Part shown: positions 15,078-23,549 of the stretch, piece after piece
Layout of the letters: the number at the start of each line of letters is the position of its first letter
Numbering within the stretch: position 1 is the stretch's first letter
NCBI GenBank assembly: GCA_013821905.1
Contig: PNJO01000011.1
Coordinates: 1 to 34,204 of the forward strand
Source: Sphingopyxis sp.
Lineage (GTDB): Bacteria > Pseudomonadota > Alphaproteobacteria > Sphingomonadales > Sphingomonadaceae
DNA: 34,204 nucleotides
Reading direction: 5' to 3'
Made by a program: the position numbers and the translations under genes
The notes under the pieces: generated by a model
The model's database searches: none
What the model saw: only the letters and a program-made list of their open reading frames with translations
What the model was told of the DNA's origin: nothing

Positions 15078-16196
15078 TCAATACCCGTTCATCCGCGCGA
15101 CCTGGTCGATGTGATAATGCACGTCGCCCATAAATTCGGCGAGCGCGCGGTCGCGTTTCATATAGAGGCCGATGTCATATTCGTCGGTCATGCCGATGCC
15201 GCCGTGCATCTGCACGCCTTCGCGGACGGCAAGATTGGCGGCGCGGCCGGCTTTGGCCTTGGCGACCGAGACCATCAGCTTTGCGCCCTCGCTGCCCTCG
15301 TCGAGCAATTGCTGCGCCTTCATCACGGTGGCGCGCGCGACTTCCATCTCGCCATAGAGATGCGCAGCGCGGTGCTGGAGCCCCTGGAACTCGCCGATCA
15401 GCTTGCCGAACTGCTTGCGTTCCTTGAGGTAGGTGACGGTCATGTCCATCGCGCCCTGCCCGACGCCGACCATTTCGGCCGCGGCGCCGGTGCGCGTCGC
15501 GGCGAGCAGCGCATCGAGAATCTCGCCGCCGGCATCGACCTCGCCGATCACCGCGTCGGCATCGACCTCGACGCCGTCGAGCGTGACATGGCTCGCGAGC
15601 GAAGAATCGACCAGGCGGCGCGGGTCGGCGGTAACGCCCTTCGCATCCTTGGGCACCGCGAACAGCGTGATGCCGCCGTCGGTCTTCGCGGCGACGATGC
15701 TCATGTCGGCGACATGGCCGTGAAGCACGAAGCTCTTCTTGCCGTCGAGACGGAAGCCGTTGCCGGCGCGCGTCGCGGTCGTCGCAATGCGGTCGGGGCG
15801 ATGCTTCGCGCCTTCGTCGATCGCGAGCGCGACGATCGCCTCGCCCGATGCGATCGCGGGGAGCCAGCGGCTCGCCTGCGTACCGCCGGCCTTCGCGAGC
15901 GCGGCGACCGCGCCGACGCTCGTCGCGAGGAAAGGCGACGGGGTCAGGTTGCGGCCGATTTCCTCGAGCACGATGCCCGCCTCGATATGCCCCATGCCGA
16001 GCCCGCCATGCGCCTCGGGAACGAGCATGCCGGGCAGGCCCATTTCGGTGAACTGCGCCCAGAGGTCGCGCGAGAAGCCCGTGGCGTCGGCGCTGTCGCG
16101 GAGGCTGCGGAGGTGTGCGACCGGCGCCTGTTCGGCGACGAAGGGCGCGACGTTGTCCTTGAGCATCGCCTGGTCGTCATTGTGATAGAGCGGCAT
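15078..16196 (-). CDS. Acyl-CoA dehydrogenase-fold subunit lacking catalytic Glu
   Basis: A 372-residue protein with the full acyl-CoA dehydrogenase fold, including the FAD-related KERKQFGKLIGEFQ and QMHGGIGMT motifs. The catalytic Glu is missing at both places where the family puts it. At the C-terminal site (EGTNQ in the valine-pathway enzyme at 32751) this protein has MGDVH, with Met356. At the helix-G site used by isovaleryl-CoA dehydrogenase it has Thr234-Arg235 where Glu-Arg is expected. It is encoded directly downstream of a second dehydrogenase that keeps the helix-G Glu. By analogy with the alpha2beta2 FadE pairs of mycobacterial sterol breakdown, it is probably the non-catalytic partner. 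The residue alignment is by eye. Confidence 0.88.
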   Translation of the reverse strand: MPLYHNDDQAMLKDNVAPFVAEQAPVAHLRSLRDSADATGFSRDLWAQFTEMGLPGMLVPEAHGGLGMGHIEAGIVLEEIGRNLTPSPFLATSVGAVAALAKAGGTQASRWLPAIASGEAIVALAIDEGAKHRPDRIATTATRAGNGFRLDGKKSFVLHGHVADMSIVAAKTDGGITLFAVPKDAKGVTADPRRLVDSSLASHVTLDGVEVDADAVIGEVDAGGEILDALLAATRTGAAAEMVGVGQGAMDMTVTYLKERKQFGKLIGEFQGLQHRAAHLYGEMEVARATVMKAQQLLDEGSEGAKLMVSVAKAKAGRAANLAVREGVQMHGGIGMTDEYDIGLYMKRDRALAEFMGDVHYHIDQVARMNGY

Positions 16197-16213
16197 GTCT
16201 GTCCCAATCTGTT

Positions 16214-16298
16214 GTCGTCATCCCAGCGAAAGCTGGGATCGTTGGCGGCGTGAACCGTCCTATTCCGATAGCGGCCCCAGCTTTCGCTGGGGCGACGG
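16214..16298. repeat. REP-like paired hairpin, family A variant
   Basis: GTCGTCATCCCAGCGAAAGCTGGGAT and GCCCCAGCTTTCGCTGGGGCGAC face each other between the two acyl-CoA dehydrogenase genes. The arms carry the AGCGAAAGCT form of the family. Confidence 0.7.
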
Positions 16299-16302
16299 GT
16301 TG

Positions 16303-17484
16303 TTAAGCTCCCGGCAAATCCAAAATCCGCTTGGCGATGACGTTGAGCATGACTTCGCTCGTCCCGCCTTCGATCGAATTGGCCTTGGTGCGGAGCCAGC
16401 TGCGCGCCCGCGCGCCGCCCTTGCTTTCCTCGCTGTCCCATTCGAGCGCGTCGCTGCCGCCGCCCGACATGACGAGTTCGTGGCGGCGCTTGTTGAGTTC
16501 GGTGCCGACATATTTCATCATGTTCGACGAGGCCGGATGCGCGCGGCCTGTTTTCCACATGTCCATGAAGCGCTCGCCCATCGCGCGATAGGCGAAGACG
16601 TCGGTGTCGAATGCCGCCATTTCGGCGCGCAGGATCGGGTCGTCGAGTTCGCCGTGGTCGTTCTTGCCGAGCGATTTGGCGAACAGCGCGCCAATGCTGA
16701 CCATGTCGCCGCCTGCGCCGCCGCCCGAGATCATCTCGCGTTCGTGGCCGAGCAGATATTTGGCGACGTCCCAGCCGCGATTGACCTGCCCCACGAACTG
16801 CGTCTTGGGCACTTCGACATCGTCGAAGAAGGTTTCGCAGAAGGGCGAGTTGCCCGAGATCAGCAGGATCGGCTTGGTCGTGACGCCCTTGCTCTCCATG
16901 TCGAAGAGCATGAAGGTGATGCCCTGATATTTGTTCGCCTTGTCGGTGCGGACGAGGCAGAAGATCCAGTCGGCCTTGTCGGCATAGCTGGTCCAGATCT
17001 TCGACCCGTTGACGACCCAGTGATCGCCCTTGTCTTCGCCGAAGGTCTGCAGCGAGACGAGGTCGCTGCCCGAGCCGGGTTCCGAATAGCCCTGGCACCA
17101 GCGGATTTCGCCGCGCGCGATCTGGTTCAGATAATGGACCTTCTGCTCCTCGGTGCCGAACTGGAGCAGCGCGGGGCCGAGCATCCAGATGCCGAAGCTG
17201 TCGAGCGGCGAGCGCGCGTTGATGCGCTTCATTTCCTGTTTGAGGATCTTGGTCTGCTCGGCGGTCAGCCCGGCGCCGCCATAGGCCTTGGGCCAGTCGG
17301 GGACGGTATAGCCCTTTTGGACGCAGGCTTCGAGCCACTGCTTCTGGGCGTCATTCTTGAACACCCATTTGCGGCCGCCCCAGCAGATGTCATTTTCATC
17401 GCGCACGGGCTCGCGCATTTCGGGGGGGCAATTGGCCTGCAGCCATTCGCGCACCTCGGTGCGGAAAGCGTCCACTTCGCTCAT
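16303..17484 (-). CDS. Acyl-CoA dehydrogenase, catalytic subunit
   Basis: This 393-residue flavoenzyme oxidises an acyl-CoA to the 2-enoyl form and passes electrons to ETF. The FAD/substrate block QGYSEPGSGSDLVSLQT is near residue 131, followed by WVVNGSKIWTS. Glu248 in GHEREM aligns with the helix-G catalytic Glu of isovaleryl-CoA dehydrogenase; the C-terminal site reads SIEGGTSEVM, where the usual Glu position is Gly. Together with the downstream subunit (15078-16196), which lacks both Glu residues, it probably forms a heteromer. Such pairs usually handle bulky substrates such as sterol side chains or terpenoids; that is inference. A TTTACG-N4-CGTCAA palindrome lies 46 bases upstream of the start. 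Confidence 0.92.
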   Translation of the reverse strand: MSEVDAFRTEVREWLQANCPPEMREPVRDENDICWGGRKWVFKNDAQKQWLEACVQKGYTVPDWPKAYGGAGLTAEQTKILKQEMKRINARSPLDSFGIWMLGPALLQFGTEEQKVHYLNQIARGEIRWCQGYSEPGSGSDLVSLQTFGEDKGDHWVVNGSKIWTSYADKADWIFCLVRTDKANKYQGITFMLFDMESKGVTTKPILLISGNSPFCETFFDDVEVPKTQFVGQVNRGWDVAKYLLGHEREMISGGGAGGDMVSIGALFAKSLGKNDHGELDDPILRAEMAAFDTDVFAYRAMGERFMDMWKTGRAHPASSNMMKYVGTELNKRRHELVMSGGGSDALEWDSEESKGGARARSWLRTKANSIEGGTSEVMLNVIAKRILDLPGA

Positions 17485-17530
17485 CCTTTGGCTCCTCTTC
17501 TCTGCGGCGAACCTACGTCCGCTTCGCTGC

Positions 17531-17546
17531 TTTACGCAAGCGTCAA
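17531..17546. promoter_or_regulatory. Palindromic operator, LiuR-like, copy 1
   Basis: TTTACGCAAGCGTCAA is an imperfect palindrome (TTTACG / CGTCAA) in the 172-base gap between divergent catabolic genes, 46 bases before the dehydrogenase start and 110 before the SDR start. It shares its half-sites with the palindrome at 20051. Both resemble the operators reported for the MerR-type regulator LiuR of branched-chain amino acid catabolism; the regulator itself is not in this window. Confidence 0.55.
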
Positions 17547-17598
17547 CTTGGCGCGGCGAGCCTGCCGTTACGGCGCCGTAGCGTCGGATCGACCGGCG

Positions 17599-17626
17599 TT
17601 GACGCGGCTTTCTGCGCCCCTAAGCT
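17599..17626 (+). promoter_or_regulatory. Possible promoter of SDR-MFS pair
   Basis: TTGACG (17599-17604) and TAAGCT (17621-17626) are 16 bases apart, 30 bases before the SDR start. The same TAAGCT -10 form appears at 1854. This is a moderate match. Confidence 0.35.
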
Positions 17627-17656
17627 AAGTGGCAAAAGAAAACGGGAGAATGGGTC

Positions 17657-18514
17657 ATGCGATTCGCAGGAAAGATTGCCGTCGTCACCGGCGCGGCGTC
17701 GGGCATCGGCAAGGCGGCGGTATTGAAACTCGCGGGCGAAGGCGCGCATGTCTTCGCCGCCGACATCGACGAGGCGGGCGGACAGGCGCTCGCCGAACAG
17801 TCGAACGGCAAGATCGACTTCGTCCGCTGCGACGTCACCGTGCCGTCGGATATCGAGGCACTGATGGACGCGGCCGCGGCAAAGGCGGGCGGGATCGACA
17901 TCGTCTTCAACAATGCGGCCGCGGGCGGCGACCGCGCGCCGATCGACGAGATTACGCCCGAAGGCTGGGACCGCACGATGGATCTGGTGCTCAAGTCGGT
18001 CGCGATGGGCATCCGCTATGCCGCGCCGCACATGAAGGGGCGGAAAGGCGCGTCGATCGTCAACACCGCGAGCGTCGCGGCGCTCGGCGCGGGCTATTCG
18101 CCGATCGCCTATGCGGTGGCGAAGGCGGGCGTGCTGCACCTCAGCAAGGTCGCGGCGACCGATCTGGCCCAATATGGCATCCGCGTGAACGCGATCTGCC
18201 CGGGCTTCATCAACACCAATATCTTCACCGCGTCGCTCGAGGTGCCCGGCGAGATGAAGGAGCAGGCGAATGCCGCGATCGCCGCGATGAGCGCGAACGC
18301 CCAGCCGGTCGCGCGCGGCGGCCAGCCCGAGGATATCGCCAACGCGGTCGCCTATCTCGCGAGCGAGGAATCCTCTTTCATGACCGGCACGCACCTGCTG
18401 GTCGACGGCGGGCTGACGATCGGCCAGCGCCATGCGTGGGACAAGGAAACGCCGGGCATGTTCGACGCCCTGCTCGCTATGGAGGAAGCGGCGAAAGCCG
18501 GAGCCCCGGCGTGA
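17657..18514 (+). CDS. SDR family oxidoreductase
   Basis: A 285-residue classical short-chain dehydrogenase. TGAASGIG binds the cofactor near residue 11, and Asp in AADIDEAGG after strand two suggests NAD(H) over NADP(H). NNAAAGG replaces the usual NNAG. The catalytic Ser is in VNTASVAAL and the Tyr/Lys pair in AYAVAKA. The C-terminal 30 residues after DGGLTIGQRHAWDKE extend beyond the fold core and are typical of sphingomonad catabolic SDRs. GGGAGAA is the ribosome binding site. Its stop overlaps the GTG start of the transporter gene (GTGA), so the two are translated together. The substrate is unknown, probably an alcohol or hydroxyacyl intermediate. Confidence 0.88.
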   Translation: MRFAGKIAVVTGAASGIGKAAVLKLAGEGAHVFAADIDEAGGQALAEQSNGKIDFVRCDVTVPSDIEALMDAAAAKAGGIDIVFNNAAAGGDRAPIDEITPEGWDRTMDLVLKSVAMGIRYAAPHMKGRKGASIVNTASVAALGAGYSPIAYAVAKAGVLHLSKVAATDLAQYGIRVNAICPGFINTNIFTASLEVPGEMKEQANAAIAAMSANAQPVARGGQPEDIANAVAYLASEESSFMTGTHLLVDGGLTIGQRHAWDKETPGMFDALLAMEEAAKAGAPA

Positions 18515-19971
18515 ACGCAGCGAGCATCGCGGCACCCAAGGCCGAGCGCCTGCCCGTCTGGCTGAAGGTCACGCACGGGCTCGGCAGCATCGCCTATGGC
18601 GTCAAGGACAATGGCTTTTCGACCTTCCTGCTGCTGTTCTACAATCAGGTGATCGGGCTCGATGCCGGCATCGTCGGGCTCGCGATCATGGTCGCGCTGA
18701 TCGCCGACGCCTTCGTCGATCCGGTGATCGGCGAGCTGACCGACCGCACGCGCAGCCGCTGGGGGCGTCGCCTGCCGTGGCTCTATTTCGCGCCCGTCCC
18801 GCTTGCCATCGCCTGGATGCTGCTGTGGAGCCCGCCCGCGATGAGCGACGCGATGACGATCGCCTGGCTGATCGGCTTTGCGATCATCGTGCGCTCGCTC
18901 GTGTCGATGTGCGAAGTGCCGTCGGTGGCGATCGTCCCCGAGCTTTCGTCCGATTATGACGAGCGCACCGTCGTGATGCGCTATCGCTATCTGTTCGGCT
19001 GGGGCGGCGGATTGCTGATCCTCTGGCTCGCCTACGCGATCTTCTTCAACGGCAAACTCGGCCTCGTCGATCCGGCGGGCTATTTCCCCTATGCGCTGAC
19101 CGGCGCGCTGCTGATGGCGGGCGCAGTGCTGGTTTCGGCGGCGGGACAGCACAGCCGTATCGCGGTGTCGAACCTCGACCAGCCCAAGGCGACGGCGAAG
19201 CTCAGCCATGTGCTGCGCGACATGCGCGACACGCTGTCGAATCGCGCCTTTCTCTGGCTGACCTTCGCGGCGCTCTTCGCCTTCATCAACCAGGGCATCA
19301 CCTTTTCGATGACCAATTATCTGCTCGGCTTTTTCTGGCAGCTGACGGGCGCGGAGATGAGCCTTTACGTCTTTCTGCTGTTCGGAACGATGATCGCCGC
19401 CTTTCTGCTCGTCGCGCCGCTGTCGGCAAAGATGGGCAAGAAGGGCGGCGCGATCCTCGCGGGCGCGATCGCGCTGCTCGTCAACAGCGGCATGTATCTC
19501 GCCTGGATTCAGGGCGTCTTCCCCGGCCTGCCGGGCAAGCCCAGCGTCGCGGCCTTTTTCGGCCTGGTCTTCGTCGGCAACAGCTTCTCGATCATCCTGA
19601 TGATCCTCTCCTCGTCGATGATGGCCGATGTCGTCGAAGCGTCGCAGGGCGAGACGGGACGCCGGTCCGAGGGGCTGTTCTTCGCGGGCTATTTCTTCAT
19701 GCAGAAATGCGCGACCGGCGTCGGCATCTTCCTTGCCGGACAGATATTGTCCTTCGCGGCTTTCCCCGCCGCCGCGAAACCGGGCGAAGTCGGCGATGCG
19801 GTGCTCACCAGCCTCGCCTCGGGCTATGCGCTGGCGATCCTCGCGATCGGCACGATCGGCCTGATCGTGATGCGCAAATTCCCGATTTCGCGCGCCGATC
19901 ATGAGGCACGGCTCGCGCTGCTCGACGACACCGCGCGCGCCGAGCCCGATGCGAGCGGGGCGCACCCATAA
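18511..19971 (+). CDS. GPH-type MFS transporter
   Basis: A 486-residue inner-membrane transporter with about twelve hydrophobic helices. The segment DAFVDPVIGELTDRTRSRWG followed by GRRLPWLYF is the hallmark of the glycoside-pentoside-hexuronide:cation symporter group within the MFS. GETGRRSEGLFFAGYFF in the second half is the matching loop seen in sphingomonad members. Many alphaproteobacterial relatives sit in sterol, terpenoid or aromatic catabolism loci, so sugar transport should not be assumed. The GTG start overlaps the SDR stop, with GGAGG about 25 bases upstream. It probably imports the substrate handled by the neighbouring dehydrogenases; that is inference from position. Confidence 0.88.
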   Translation: MNAASIAAPKAERLPVWLKVTHGLGSIAYGVKDNGFSTFLLLFYNQVIGLDAGIVGLAIMVALIADAFVDPVIGELTDRTRSRWGRRLPWLYFAPVPLAIAWMLLWSPPAMSDAMTIAWLIGFAIIVRSLVSMCEVPSVAIVPELSSDYDERTVVMRYRYLFGWGGGLLILWLAYAIFFNGKLGLVDPAGYFPYALTGALLMAGAVLVSAAGQHSRIAVSNLDQPKATAKLSHVLRDMRDTLSNRAFLWLTFAALFAFINQGITFSMTNYLLGFFWQLTGAEMSLYVFLLFGTMIAAFLLVAPLSAKMGKKGGAILAGAIALLVNSGMYLAWIQGVFPGLPGKPSVAAFFGLVFVGNSFSIILMILSSSMMADVVEASQGETGRRSEGLFFAGYFFMQKCATGVGIFLAGQILSFAAFPAAAKPGEVGDAVLTSLASGYALAILAIGTIGLIVMRKFPISRADHEARLALLDDTARAEPDASGAHP

Positions 19972-20050
19972 GCGAAAAATGCGCGCCATGACCAAATGAG
20001 GTAATTTTCGGACCGCAGGACTTGGCAAGGCCGGCGAATCGGTCCAAGGG

Positions 20051-20066
20051 TTTACGTGAACGTAAA
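20051..20066. promoter_or_regulatory. Palindromic operator, LiuR-like, copy 2
   Basis: TTTACGTGAACGTAAA is a palindrome with perfect six-base half-sites (TTTACG / CGTAAA), 15 bases before the first gene of the eight-gene operon. Such a position would let a bound protein block or control initiation. It shares 11 of 12 half-site bases with the palindrome at 17531. Confidence 0.6.
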
Positions 20067-20081
20067 GGGAAGGATGCGGAG

Positions 20082-21371
20082 ATGGATTTCGATCTCACCG
20101 ACCGGCAGGTCTATTGGCGCGACCGGGTGCGCGACTTCATCGAGCGCAAGGTGCGCCCCGCCGTCCCGATCTATGAAGAACAGGACAAGGCCGGCGACCG
20201 CTGGAAGGTCATCCGGATCGTCGAGGATCTGAAGGCCGAGGCGAAGGAAGCCGGCATCTGGAACCTGTTCATGCCGCCGCGCAGCGCCGCGCACCACCAT
20301 GTCGACGAGACGTTCGAATTCGAGGGACCGGGGCTCACCAACCTCGAATATGCGCTCTGCGCCGAGGAAATGGGCCGCGTCGGCTTTGCGAGCGAAGTGT
20401 TCAACTGCTCGGCGCCCGACACCGGCAATATGGAGGTGTTCCACCGCTATGGCACGCGCGCGCAGAAGGACAAATATCTCGGCCGGCTGATGAACGGCGA
20501 GATCCGGTCGGCCTTTCTGATGACCGAGCCGCGCGTCGCCTCGTCCGACGCCACGAACATCGAGACGCGGATCGAACGCGACGGCGACGATTATGTGATC
20601 AACGGCCGCAAATGGTGGTCGTCGGGCGCGGGCGACCCGCGCTGCGAGGTCGCGATCGTGATGGGCAAGACCGACTTTGCCGCCAAGCGCCACGCGCAGC
20701 AGTCGATGGTGCTGATGCCGCTGAAGGCGCCCGGCGTGACCATCCTGCGCCACCTGCCCGTCTTCGGTTATGACGACGCGCCGCACGGCCATATGGAAAT
20801 CGAGCTGAAGGACGTGCGCGTCAATGCCGAGGAAGCGATGCTGCTCGGCGAGGGGCGCGGTTTCGAGATCGCGCAGGGGCGCCTCGGGCCTGGGCGCATC
20901 CACCATTGCATGCGCACCATCGGTGTGGCGGAAGAAGCGATCGCCAAGATGGCGAAGCGGCTCCAGTCGCGCGTCGCCTTCGACCGCAAGGTCGCCGAAT
21001 ACAGCATCTGGGAGCATCGCCTGGCACGCGCGCGCATCGACATCGAGATGACGCGCCTCCTGTGCCTCAAGGCCGCCGACATGATGGACAAGGTCGGCAA
21101 CAAGGCCGCTGCCGCCGAGATCGCGATGATCAAGGTGCAGGCACCGACGATGGCGCTGCAGATCATCGACGATGCGATCCAGGCGCACGGCGGCGCGGGC
21201 GTGTCGGAGGATTTCGGGCTCGCCAAGGCCTATGCGCACCAGCGCACGCTTCGTCTGGCCGATGGCCCCGACGAGGTCCACGAGCGCGCGGTCGCGCGGA
21301 TCGAATTCGCCAAGCACAGCGAAGCGAGCGACCCCGGCTTTTCGTCGGGCGACATCGGCGTATCGCGTTAG
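20082..21371 (+). CDS. ACAD10/11-type acyl-CoA dehydrogenase
   Basis: A 429-residue enzyme of the ACAD10/11 branch. The signatures are [51 protein letters not shown] and the C-terminal [11 protein letters not shown] (residues ~391-400), all nearly as in animal ACAD11. In this branch the usual catalytic Glu region (EGT) is replaced by ADGPDEVH. Animal ACAD10/11 and Pseudomonas LvaC take a 4-phosphoryloxyacyl-CoA, made by a partner kinase, and eliminate phosphate to give the enoyl-CoA. The matching kinase is encoded two genes downstream. ATG 20082 is the first codon of the conserved region and follows GGAAGGA. It leads an eight-gene operon behind an operator-like palindrome. Confidence 0.93.
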   Translation: MDFDLTDRQVYWRDRVRDFIERKVRPAVPIYEEQDKAGDRWKVIRIVEDLKAEAKEAGIWNLFMPPRSAAHHHVDETFEFEGPGLTNLEYALCAEEMGRVGFASEVFNCSAPDTGNMEVFHRYGTRAQKDKYLGRLMNGEIRSAFLMTEPRVASSDATNIETRIERDGDDYVINGRKWWSSGAGDPRCEVAIVMGKTDFAAKRHAQQSMVLMPLKAPGVTILRHLPVFGYDDAPHGHMEIELKDVRVNAEEAMLLGEGRGFEIAQGRLGPGRIHHCMRTIGVAEEAIAKMAKRLQSRVAFDRKVAEYSIWEHRLARARIDIEMTRLLCLKAADMMDKVGNKAAAAEIAMIKVQAPTMALQIIDDAIQAHGGAGVSEDFGLAKAYAHQRTLRLADGPDEVHERAVARIEFAKHSEASDPGFSSGDIGVSR

Positions 21372-21393
21372 AAACTGAATTCGGAGAGATGTT

Positions 21394-22485
21394 GTGACCA
21401 AAGCCGCCGTTCTCATCGAAACCGGAAAGCCGCTGCAGATCGAGGAGGTGATCGTCGCCGATCCCGGTCCGCACGAGGTGCGCATCCGCACCGCCGCCTG
21501 CGGGCTCTGCCATTCGGACCTGCATTTCATCGACGGCGCCTATCCGCATCCCCTGCCCGCGATCCCGGGGCACGAGGCTGCGGGCATCGTCGAGGCGGTC
21601 GGCAGCGAAGTGCGCACGGTGAAGGTCGGCGACGCGGTCGTTACCTGCCTGTCGGCCTTCTGCGGCCACTGCGAATTTTGCGTCACCGGCCGCATGTCGC
21701 TTTGCATGGGGGGCGATACGCGTCGTCCGGCCGGCGCCGCGCCGCGCATCACCCGCCCCGACGGATCGCCGGTGGGCCAGATGCTCAATCTCTCGGCCTT
21801 TTCCGAAGTCATGCTGGTCCACGAACATGCGTGCGTCGCGATCGATCCCGACATGCCGCTCGACCGCGCGGCGGTGATCGGCTGCGCGGTGACGACCGGC
21901 GCGGGGACGATCTTCAACGCGTGCAAGGTGACGCCGGGCGAGACGGTCGCGGTCGTCGGCTGCGGCGGCGTCGGGCTGGCGACGATCAACGCCGCGAAGA
22001 TCGCAGGCGCGGGGCGCATCATCGCCGCCGACCCGGTCCCCGAGAAGCGCGAACTGGCGAAGAAACTGGGCGCGACCGATGTGGTGGACGCACTTGCCGA
22101 CGATGCCGCGAAGCAGATCGTCGAACTGACCAAGGGCGGCGTCGATCATGCCATCGAAGCGGTCGGACGACCGGCCTCGGCCAGCCTCGCGGTCGCCTCG
22201 CTGCGCCGCGGCGGCACCGCGACGATCCTCGGCATGATGCCGCTCGCCGAAAAGGTCGGCCTCGGCGCGATGGACCTGCTGTCGGGCAAGAAATTGCAAG
22301 GCGCGATCATGGGCGGCAACCGCTTCCCGGTCGATATCCCGCGTCTCGTCGATTTCTACCTGCGCGGGCTGCTCGACCTCGACAGCATCGTCGCCGAGAC
22401 GATCCCGCTCGCCAAGGTCAACGAAGGCTTCGACAAGATGCGAAAGGGCGACGCCGCACGGTCGGTGATCGTTTTCGGCCAGTGA
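21394..22485 (+). CDS. Zinc-dependent alcohol dehydrogenase
   Basis: A 363-residue medium-chain dehydrogenase. The catalytic zinc ligands are Cys in CGLCHSDLHF, His in PGHEAAG and Cys in VIGCAVTTGAG. Structural zinc is held by four Cys in CGHCEFCVTGRMSLC. The cofactor loop is VVGCGGVGL, with an acidic residue after strand two (AADPVP) favouring NAD. It starts with GTG behind CGGAGAGA, 22 bases after the dehydrogenase gene. Its stop overlaps the GTG start of the kinase gene. Within this operon it could oxidise a primary or secondary alcohol of the substrate, but the substrate cannot be read from the sequence. It resembles class III-like bacterial ADHs used in lipid and alcohol catabolism. Confidence 0.92.
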   Translation: MTKAAVLIETGKPLQIEEVIVADPGPHEVRIRTAACGLCHSDLHFIDGAYPHPLPAIPGHEAAGIVEAVGSEVRTVKVGDAVVTCLSAFCGHCEFCVTGRMSLCMGGDTRRPAGAAPRITRPDGSPVGQMLNLSAFSEVMLVHEHACVAIDPDMPLDRAAVIGCAVTTGAGTIFNACKVTPGETVAVVGCGGVGLATINAAKIAGAGRIIAADPVPEKRELAKKLGATDVVDALADDAAKQIVELTKGGVDHAIEAVGRPASASLAVASLRRGGTATILGMMPLAEKVGLGAMDLLSGKKLQGAIMGGNRFPVDIPRLVDFYLRGLLDLDSIVAETIPLAKVNEGFDKMRKGDAARSVIVFGQ

Positions 22486-23549
22486 CGCTCGACGCGCAGA
22501 AGGCCTTCAGCGGCACCGTCGCGCCCGAAGGTGCCGACATCCTCGACGAGGCGAAGCTGACCGCGTGGATGGAGGCGAATGTCGCGGGCTTCGAGGGACC
22601 GCTGACGCAAAGCAAATTTGCTGGCGGCCAGTCGAATCCGACCTACAAGATTTCGGCTCCTTCGGGCAATTATGTCCTGCGCCGCAAACCCTTCGGCCCG
22701 CTCCTCCCTTCGGCGCATGCGGTCGACCGCGAATATAAGGTGCAGGCGGGGCTCCATAAGATGGGTTTCCCCGTCGCACGCCAATATGGCCTGTGCACCG
22801 ACGATGATGTGGTCGGCAGCTGGTTTTACGTGATGGCGATGGTCGACGGCCAGACGATCTGGGACGGCGCGATGCCGGGATCGACCCCCGACAATCGCCG
22901 CGCCACCTACGAGGCGATGATCGACACGCTCGCCGCGCTGCACAGCGTCGATGTCGAGGCGGCGGGGCTGTCCGATTTCGGCAAGCCGGGCAATTATTTC
23001 GGCCGCCAGGTCGAACGCTGGACCAAGCAATATCGCCTCTCCGAAACCGAGACGATGGACGAGATGGAGCAGCTGATCGCCTTTCTGCCGGCGAGCCTGC
23101 CCGAACAGACGCGCACCAGCGTCGTCCACGGCGACTATCGCATCGACAATATGATCTTTGCCAAGGACCGTCCGCAGGTTCTGGCGGTGCTCGACTGGGA
23201 GCTGTCGACGCTCGGCGATCCGCTCGCCGATTTCACCTATGTCGCGATGGCGTGGGTGACCGAAAATGGCGGGCGTTCGGGCGTCATGGATCTCGACCGC
23301 AAGAGCCTCGGCATTCCCGAACTCGACGAGGTGGTCGAACGCTATTGCGCCGCCACCGGCCGCGACGGCGTGCCCGACATGAACTGGTATTTCGCCTATA
23401 ATTTCTTCCGCCTCGCCGGGATTCTGCAGGGGATCAAGAAGCGCGTCATCGACGGCACCGCCTCCTCGGCGCACGCCAGGGCGATGTCCGAACGCGTCCG
23501 CCCGCTCGCCGAGACGGCGTGGAGCTTTGCCCGAAAGGCCGGAGCATGA
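22482..23549 (+). CDS. ACAD10/11-type hydroxyacyl-CoA kinase (APH fold)
   Basis: A 355-residue aminoglycoside-phosphotransferase-fold kinase. Visible are the ATP loop FAGGQSNPTYKI (~47-58), YVLRRKP with the basic ATP contact, the catalytic VVHGDYRIDNMIF (Asp218, Asn223) and the metal site LDWELSTLGDPLADF (Asp238). The DWELSTxGDPLAD form marks the domain fused to the dehydrogenase in animal ACAD10/11 and separate in LvaA of Pseudomonas, which phosphorylates the 4-hydroxyl of hydroxyacyl-CoA. It is therefore unlikely to be an antibiotic-resistance enzyme. The GTG start overlaps the upstream stop, and its own stop overlaps the next start (ATGA), so translation is coupled across three genes. Confidence 0.93.
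   Translation: MTLDAQKAFSGTVAPEGADILDEAKLTAWMEANVAGFEGPLTQSKFAGGQSNPTYKISAPSGNYVLRRKPFGPLLPSAHAVDREYKVQAGLHKMGFPVARQYGLCTDDDVVGSWFYVMAMVDGQTIWDGAMPGSTPDNRRATYEAMIDTLAALHSVDVEAAGLSDFGKPGNYFGRQVERWTKQYRLSETETMDEMEQLIAFLPASLPEQTRTSVVHGDYRIDNMIFAKDRPQVLAVLDWELSTLGDPLADFTYVAMAWVTENGGRSGVMDLDRKSLGIPELDEVVERYCAATGRDGVPDMNWYFAYNFFRLAGILQGIKKRVIDGTASSAHARAMSERVRPLAETAWSFARKAGA

Noticed and set aside
22482-23549. Aminoglycoside phosphotransferase (antibiotic resistance)
   Set aside because: The fold is right, but the DWELSTLGDPLAD and HGDYRIDN forms are those of the ACAD10/11 kinase group, and the gene is locked into a catabolic operon.
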